10,389 nt of DNA, taken from Acholeplasmatales bacterium. GTDB lineage: Bacteria > Bacillota_I > Bacilli_A > Acholeplasmatales > Anaeroplasmataceae. This document shows positions 7,004-10,389 of this stretch, one piece after another. Location of the stretch: assembly GCA_016282815.1 (NCBI GenBank), contig JAEELU010000121.1, forward strand, positions 1 to 10,389, written 5' to 3'. The first letter of the stretch is position 1. Every line of letters begins with the position of its first letter. Both the position numbers and the translations under genes were made by a program. The notes under the pieces were generated by a model that was not told the DNA's origin, did no database searches, and saw only the letters and a list, made by a program, of their open reading frames with translations.

Positions 7004-7534
7004 ATGGACTTTTGTTCAGAATATAAATATTTAAACGATCCTGAAAATGTATTTGTAGATTTAAAATACGAGGATTTAATCCAAATATTAGATAATTTTG
7101 GTTCCGCATTAGTAATTATTGGTGGAAGCTTTAGTGAGAATATGCAGGCAGTAATGAAGGAAGTAAACGACATTGCTAAAAGAGAAGGCGTAGAAAAGGT
7201 ATTAGTTTATAACCCAAGATTTATTAATGTATTCCAAGAGGAAGAGGACCTAAGAGATTGTTTAACACTTGAGAATAAGCTTAAATATTATTACATTGTA
7301 GAAAAAACTAAATTTAAAAGTGACACACTAGTTAGAGATACTTTAATTGCTAAAATGGATGTTCCTACATTCTTCGCTATTAAAAATGGCACATGTGTTG
7401 ATTACTTTACCTCTAAATATGTAAAGGATCCTTATATTCATTTAGAAAATGATTTAGAGGATAGAACACTAGAATTTGATATAAGATTGACATCACTAAT
7501 TAGGAAGCTTAAGGAAAAAAGAAAATTTGACTAA
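7004..7534 (+). CDS. Thioredoxin-fold-like protein lacking a CXXC active site
   Basis: A 176-residue cytoplasmic protein, no signal peptide or membrane segment. I do not recognise a named family. The layout suggests a thioredoxin fold: a helix (YEDLIQILDNF), a buried strand (SALVIIGG), a loop-helix (SFSENMQAVMKEVNDIAKREG, split as SFSENMQ then AVMKEVNDIAKREG), a strand (KVLVYNPRF), a charged helical insertion (77-100), then the VPTFFAIKNGT segment (120-130), whose Val-Pro-Thr resembles the cis-proline strand of thioredoxins and the following K-N-G turn. The CXXC position reads around S42-M47 with no cysteine; the three cysteines (C4, C86, C131) are not arranged as a redox pair. It would thus be a non-redox scaffold or binding protein. 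It is coupled to rsmI (stop-to-start gap of one base) and followed by a hairpin with a T-run. Fold assignment is an inference from the motif order. Confidence 0.7.
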   Translation: MDFCSEYKYLNDPENVFVDLKYEDLIQILDNFGSALVIIGGSFSENMQAVMKEVNDIAKREGVEKVLVYNPRFINVFQEEEDLRDCLTLENKLKYYYIVEKTKFKSDTLVRDTLIAKMDVPTFFAIKNGTCVDYFTSKYVKDPYIHLENDLEDRTLEFDIRLTSLIRKLKEKRKFD

Positions 7535-7562
7535 AGGAGATTCAATTTGAATCTCTTTTTTT
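7535..7562 (+). terminator. Hairpin with T-run: terminator or attenuator before prmC
   Basis: GAGATTC (7537-7543) pairs perfectly with GAATCTC (7549-7555) around a five-base loop and is followed by seven T (7556-7562); A residues before the stem can pair with the first T's. It begins directly after the stop of the thioredoxin-like gene. The stem is short and A+T rich, so it may be leaky, and no promoter is evident in the 19 bases before prmC; partial read-through seems likely. Confidence 0.75.
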
Positions 7563-7568
7563 AAAAAA

Positions 7569-7574
7569 GGGAGG
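7569..7574 (+). promoter_or_regulatory. Ribosome binding site of prmC
   Basis: GGGAGG, a strong anti-SD match, lies 7 bases before ATG 7582 and directly after the terminator-like hairpin. Confidence 0.75.
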
Positions 7575-7581
7575 CTACTTT

Positions 7582-8442
7582 ATGACATATCAAAAATTTA
7601 TAAGGGATAAGGAAAAAATAGCTATAGATAATGATAAGGAGGAATCAGCTGTAATATTACTTTTAGAGCATGTTACAGGATATGAAACTAACGAACTTTA
7701 TCTAAAAATGAATGAGGAAATAGAAGAAGATATCGTTAATAAATTTGATGAAATATTTAATGTATATCTATATGAAAATAAGCCTATTCAATATTTAATA
7801 GGCTATAGTAACTTCTATGGCTATGATTTTATTGTTAACGAGGATGTATTAATACCTAGATATGAAACAGAGGAGCTTGTTGAAAATATATTATATCGCT
7901 ATGATGAGCACTTTAGTGGTCAAAAGGTTAATGTATGCGATTTAGCTACAGGCTCAGGCTGTATTGCCATATCACTTGCATTAGAGGAAAAGAATATGAC
8001 AGTAATAGGTACTGATATATCTAAGGAGGCTATTAAGGTTGCTAAACAAAATAATGAAAAGCTAGGTGCGAATGTTAAATTCTTAATCGGTGATATGCTA
8101 GAGCCACTTAAGGGAAAGAAATTTGATATATTCGTATCTAACCCACCTTATATTCCTGAGGCTGAGGAGGTAATGAGCCTCGTTAAGGATAATGAGCCTA
8201 ATATAGCTCTATTTGGTGGAGATGATGGAATGAAATTCTATCGTATAATTCTATCAGGTCTAAAGCCTTATCTAAATAAAAAGGCAATGATAGCCTTTGA
8301 GCATGGCTATGATAAAAAGGAAGAAATGATAGCCTTAGCTAATAGATATTTCCCTAATTCTAAGGTAGAGGTACTTAAGGATTTAGAGGGAAGAGATAGA
8401 ATGACATTTATTTATGTAGGTGATTTTAAATGGGAAGAGTAA
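7582..8442 (+). CDS. prmC: Release factor glutamine methyltransferase PrmC
   Basis: A 286-residue enzyme that N5-methylates the Gln of the GGQ motif of release factors RF1/RF2, raising termination efficiency. It has the N-terminal helical release-factor-binding domain (about 1-75), the linker KPIQYLIGYSNFYG (HemK-family signature), VLIPRYETEELVE (89-101), SAM motif I CDLATGSGCIAIS (119-131), acidic motif II IGTDIS, and the catalytic NPPYIPEAE (187-195). Typical length. In many bacteria prmC lies next to prfA; here its neighbour is tsaC instead, overlapped by 13 bases. The N-terminal domain and the complete YxxxR-type linker distinguish it from the ribosomal-protein methylase PrmB. Confidence 0.95.
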   Translation: MTYQKFIRDKEKIAIDNDKEESAVILLLEHVTGYETNELYLKMNEEIEEDIVNKFDEIFNVYLYENKPIQYLIGYSNFYGYDFIVNEDVLIPRYETEELVENILYRYDEHFSGQKVNVCDLATGSGCIAISLALEEKNMTVIGTDISKEAIKVAKQNNEKLGANVKFLIGDMLEPLKGKKFDIFVSNPPYIPEAEEVMSLVKDNEPNIALFGGDDGMKFYRIILSGLKPYLNKKAMIAFEHGYDKKEEMIALANRYFPNSKVEVLKDLEGRDRMTFIYVGDFKWEE

Positions 8443-8990
8443 TTATATTTCCTACAGATACTGTATATGGTATAGGTACTCAAATATTTGATATTGAAGG
8501 AATAGAAAGAATTTATAAAATAAAAAATAGACCAAAGGATAAGCCTCTTGCCTGTCTATGTAGTAATATTAATCAAATTGATGATATTGCTATAATTGAT
8601 TCTAGTGCTAGGGTATTAATTAATAAATTCCTACCAGGCGCTTTAACATTAATATTAGAATCAAAGGATATAGTTAAAAATAAAATAGGCTACAATACTA
8701 TTGGTGTAAGAATACCAAATTCTAAAATAGCACTTAATATATTAGATGAAAATGGTCCTATGCTTACAACATCAGTTAATGATTCTGGTGAGGCACCAAT
8801 GAATCATTATAATGAAATAGTAGAAAAATATGGTAAGCTAGTAGATAAGATATATGATAATGATACTAAGATATTAGAGATACCATCTACAGTAGTTAAA
8901 ATTATTGATGGTAAGATAGATATCCTAAGAGAGGGTTATATTAAAAAGGAAGAAATAGAGAAGGCATTAAATGATTTATCTTGTAAATAA
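8430..8990 (+). CDS. tsaC: Threonylcarbamoyl-AMP synthase (YrdC/Sua5 family)
   Basis: Makes threonylcarbamoyl-AMP from threonine, bicarbonate and ATP, the first step of t6A37 formation in ANN-decoding tRNAs. Family motifs: FPTDTVYGIG (7-16), IYKIKNRPKDKPL (28-40, the KxR nucleotide-binding element), FLPGALTLIL (67-76), IGVRIPN (91-97) and TTSVNDSGEAP (113-123, the SxN element). At 186 residues it is the short TsaC form without the Sua5 C-terminal domain. Residues after about 150 (IPSTVVKIIDGKIDILREG) match the end of the YrdC domain. AGGTGA at 8418-8423 is 6 bases before ATG 8430, which lies inside the end of prmC, so the two are translationally linked. TsaB/D/E partners are not in the window. 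The gene's end contains the -35 of the next promoter. Confidence 0.94.
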   Translation: MGRVIIFPTDTVYGIGTQIFDIEGIERIYKIKNRPKDKPLACLCSNINQIDDIAIIDSSARVLINKFLPGALTLILESKDIVKNKIGYNTIGVRIPNSKIALNILDENGPMLTTSVNDSGEAPMNHYNEIVEKYGKLVDKIYDNDTKILEIPSTVVKIIDGKIDILREGYIKKEEIEKALNDLSCK

Positions 8991-9009
8991 GTAATTATTT
9001 AGATATAAT
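8981..9009 (+). promoter_or_regulatory. SigmaA-type promoter for the GH105 gene
   Basis: TTGTAA (8981-8986; 4 of 6 to consensus), a 17-base spacer and a perfect TATAAT (9004-9009). The -35 sits in the last codons of tsaC. It predicts a start near 9016, a leader of about 24 bases and separate expression of the hydrolase gene. No clear operator repeat is visible around it. Confidence 0.65.
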
Positions 9010-9023
9010 CAAATTGCTAAATG

Positions 9024-9029
9024 AGGTGA
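9024..9029 (+). promoter_or_regulatory. Ribosome binding site of the GH105 gene
   Basis: GAGGTG, followed by A, lies 10 bases before ATG 9040; the spacing is slightly long but no other start lies closer in frame. Confidence 0.6.
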
Positions 9030-9039
9030 ATTAACTATT

Positions 9040-10173
9040 ATGAACGAAATTATTGATAGATATATTGATAAGCTAATGACATCAAAGCCTGATATGCCTC
9101 TATGGAATATAGAGTCAATTAAGCAGGGTAAGGAGCCAGCATGGAATTATATTGATGGCTGTATGATGACATCACTTGTTGAATTATATAAAACTACTAA
9201 CAACAAAAAATACTTAGATTTCGTAGAAAGCTTTGTTGATTATTATATCAACGAGGATGGAACTATTAAGGGCTACGAGGTAGAAAAGTATTCTACAGAT
9301 GATATTAGTGAATCAAGAATATTATTTGATTTATATAATATTACTAAGAATCCTAAATATGATAAGGCTATAGAGCTTGTGTTTACACAAATTAAAACAC
9401 ATCCTAGAACTAAGGAGGGTAACTTCTGGCATAAGAAGATTTATCCAAATCAGGTATGGCTTGATGGATTATATATGGCACAGCCTTTCTATACTCGTTA
9501 TATGACATTAAGAGGTAGTAAGGATTATCATGATATTATTAATCAATTTTCTAATGTAAGAAAGCTAATGTTCGATGAAAAGGCTAAGCTTTATTATCAT
9601 GGATATGATAGTGAAAAGGTAATGTTCTGGGCTGATAAAACTACAGGTCTATCAAAGAATTTCTGGTTAAGATCAATTGGCTGGTTCACTGTTGCCTTAG
9701 TCGATGTACTTGATTATATGGATGAGCAAATGTATGATGAATATCATACAATTAAAGCATTAATAAAGGAAACAATTGATGGTATATTACAATATCAGGA
9801 TAAGGAATCTAAGATGTTCTATCAGGTACCTAATTTCCCAGGCAAAGAGGGTAACTATTTAGAAACATCAGGATCTGCGATGATTTCCTATGCTATATTA
9901 AAGGCAGTAAGATTAAATGCTTTACCTGAAAGATATCGTCAAATCGGACTTGATATATTTAATGGTATTTGTGATAAGTATCTTTCTGTTAAGCCAGACG
10001 GAGACCTTAATTTAGGTGGTATCTGTCTTGTTGCCGGACTTGGACCTGATAAAAACAGAAGAAGAGATGGTTCATATGAATATTATATTTCAGAGCCAGT
10101 AGTAGAAAATGATGCTAAAGGCGTTGGACCATTAATTATGGCATATACAGAAGTAATTAAGCTTGAAAAGTAA
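9040..10173 (+). CDS. GH105-family unsaturated glycuronyl (rhamnogalacturonyl) hydrolase
   Basis: A 377-residue (alpha/alpha)6-barrel-type hydrolase of the GH105/GH88 group, like Bacillus YteR, which removes the unsaturated uronic acid left at the non-reducing end of oligosaccharides by pectate or rhamnogalacturonan lyases. Visible features: WNYIDGCM (36-43), the TDDISESR segment with Asp87/Asp88, QVWLDGLYMAQPF (138-150) with Asp142, YYHGYD with His187, and NFWLRSIGWF with Arg211 and Trp215. As I recall YteR, its key residues (Asp88, Asp143, His189, Arg213, Trp217) correspond in order and spacing. The C-terminal GNYLETSGSAM and LGGICLVAGLG segments complete the barrel. There is no signal peptide, so it acts in the cytoplasm on imported oligosaccharides. 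It has its own promoter and terminator, with no transporter or lyase gene next to it in the window. GH105 is favoured over GH88; the exact sugar is not decidable. Confidence 0.9.
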   Translation: MNEIIDRYIDKLMTSKPDMPLWNIESIKQGKEPAWNYIDGCMMTSLVELYKTTNNKKYLDFVESFVDYYINEDGTIKGYEVEKYSTDDISESRILFDLYNITKNPKYDKAIELVFTQIKTHPRTKEGNFWHKKIYPNQVWLDGLYMAQPFYTRYMTLRGSKDYHDIINQFSNVRKLMFDEKAKLYYHGYDSEKVMFWADKTTGLSKNFWLRSIGWFTVALVDVLDYMDEQMYDEYHTIKALIKETIDGILQYQDKESKMFYQVPNFPGKEGNYLETSGSAMISYAILKAVRLNALPERYRQIGLDIFNGICDKYLSVKPDGDLNLGGICLVAGLGPDKNRRRDGSYEYYISEPVVENDAKGVGPLIMAYTEVIKLEK

Positions 10174-10199
10174 GGGTAATAAATACCCTTATTTTTTTT
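10171..10199 (+). terminator. Intrinsic terminator after the GH105 gene
   Basis: TAAGGGTA (10171-10178) pairs perfectly with TACCCTTA (10184-10191) around a five-base loop, followed by eight T (10192-10199). The stem starts with the stop codon itself, a compact arrangement. Confidence 0.88.
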
Positions 10200-10208
10200 A
10201 CATTTATG

Positions 10209-10237
10209 TTGACATAATAATGATATTATTGTATCAT
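10209..10237 (+). promoter_or_regulatory. Strong sigmaA promoter of the tRNA operon
   Basis: Perfect TTGACA (10209-10214), 17-base spacer, TATCAT (10232-10237; 5 of 6). Predicted start near 10244, only about five bases before the tRNA-Val 5' end. An inverted repeat AATGATA-N6-TATCATT (10219-10238) covers the spacer and the -10. Confidence 0.85.
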
Positions 10238-10248
10238 TGTTATTGCGC

Positions 10249-10324
10249 GGAGGACTAGCTCAGTTGGGAGAGCATCTGCCTTACAAGCAGAGGGTCAGCG
10301 GTTCGAGCCCGTTGTCCTCCACCA
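10249..10324 (+). tRNA. tRNA-Val (anticodon TAC)
   Basis: A complete 76-base cloverleaf. The acceptor arm GGAGGAC pairs with GTCCTCC (10314-10320), followed by A and an encoded CCA. The D arm is GCTC/GAGC, the anticodon stem TCTGC/GCAGA with loop CTTACAA (anticodon TAC at 10282-10284), and the T arm AGCGG-TTCGAGC-CCGTT with one G-T pair. It reads GUN valine codons, especially GUA, which is common in this window. First gene of a tRNA cluster. Confidence 0.97.
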
Positions 10325-10325
10325 T

Positions 10326-10389
<64 letters not shown>

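Noticed and set aside
6958..7173. Minus-strand open frame spanning the rsmI and thioredoxin-like junction
   Set aside because: Antisense to two coupled genes that have good start signals; no protein features.

Overview
The window is a gene-dense piece of a low-GC, anaerobic Bacillota-type (or Mollicutes-adjacent) chromosome, with all genes on the + strand. The evidence is the strong A+T bias, Shine-Dalgarno-led genes, sigmaA-type promoters, T-tailed terminators, an encoded CCA on the complete tRNA, and a tmk-holB-ricT-yabB-rsmI order recalling the Bacillus tmk-yabC locus. A multisubunit [FeFe] hydrogenase points to a fermentative anaerobe, and a GH105 enzyme suggests pectin-type plant polysaccharide use, as in gut commensals. 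The exact taxon cannot be fixed from the sequence.

Layout. (1) 1-2447: the 3' part of hydB (NuoF-like, cut by the window edge) and complete hydA, the catalytic subunit of a trimeric NAD-linked, probably electron-bifurcating hydrogenase, ended by a terminator at 2467-2502. (2) 2580-7534: a tight run of seven genes: tmk, holB, ricT, a YabB/TrmN6-type tRNA methyltransferase, a TerB-like helical protein, rsmI, and an orphan thioredoxin-fold protein lacking CXXC. A hairpin plus T-run follows at 7535-7562. (3) 7582-8990: prmC overlapping tsaC, both translation-quality genes. (4) 9040-10173: a GH105 unsaturated glycuronyl hydrolase with its own promoter and terminator. (5) 10209-10389: a near-consensus promoter driving tRNA-Val(TAC) and tRNA-Thr(TGT); the second is cut by the window end.

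How the genes fit together. The hydrogenase would dispose of electrons from NADH and reduced ferredoxin as H2. The central block combines dTTP supply (Tmk), clamp loading (HolB), RNA turnover (RicT), modification of tRNA and 16S rRNA (YabB, RsmI), release-factor methylation (PrmC) and the first step of t6A synthesis (TsaC). Two uncharacterised proteins are embedded in this housekeeping cluster.

I see no clearly novel defence, mobile or biosynthetic system. The points most worth a second look are a strong dependence of synonymous third bases on the next base (counted by hand in three genes), a Ser in the hydrogenase L1 motif with two extra cysteines elsewhere, the two orphan proteins, and the absence of TGA stops in all 12 genes. 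No gene-free stretch exceeds 300 bases.
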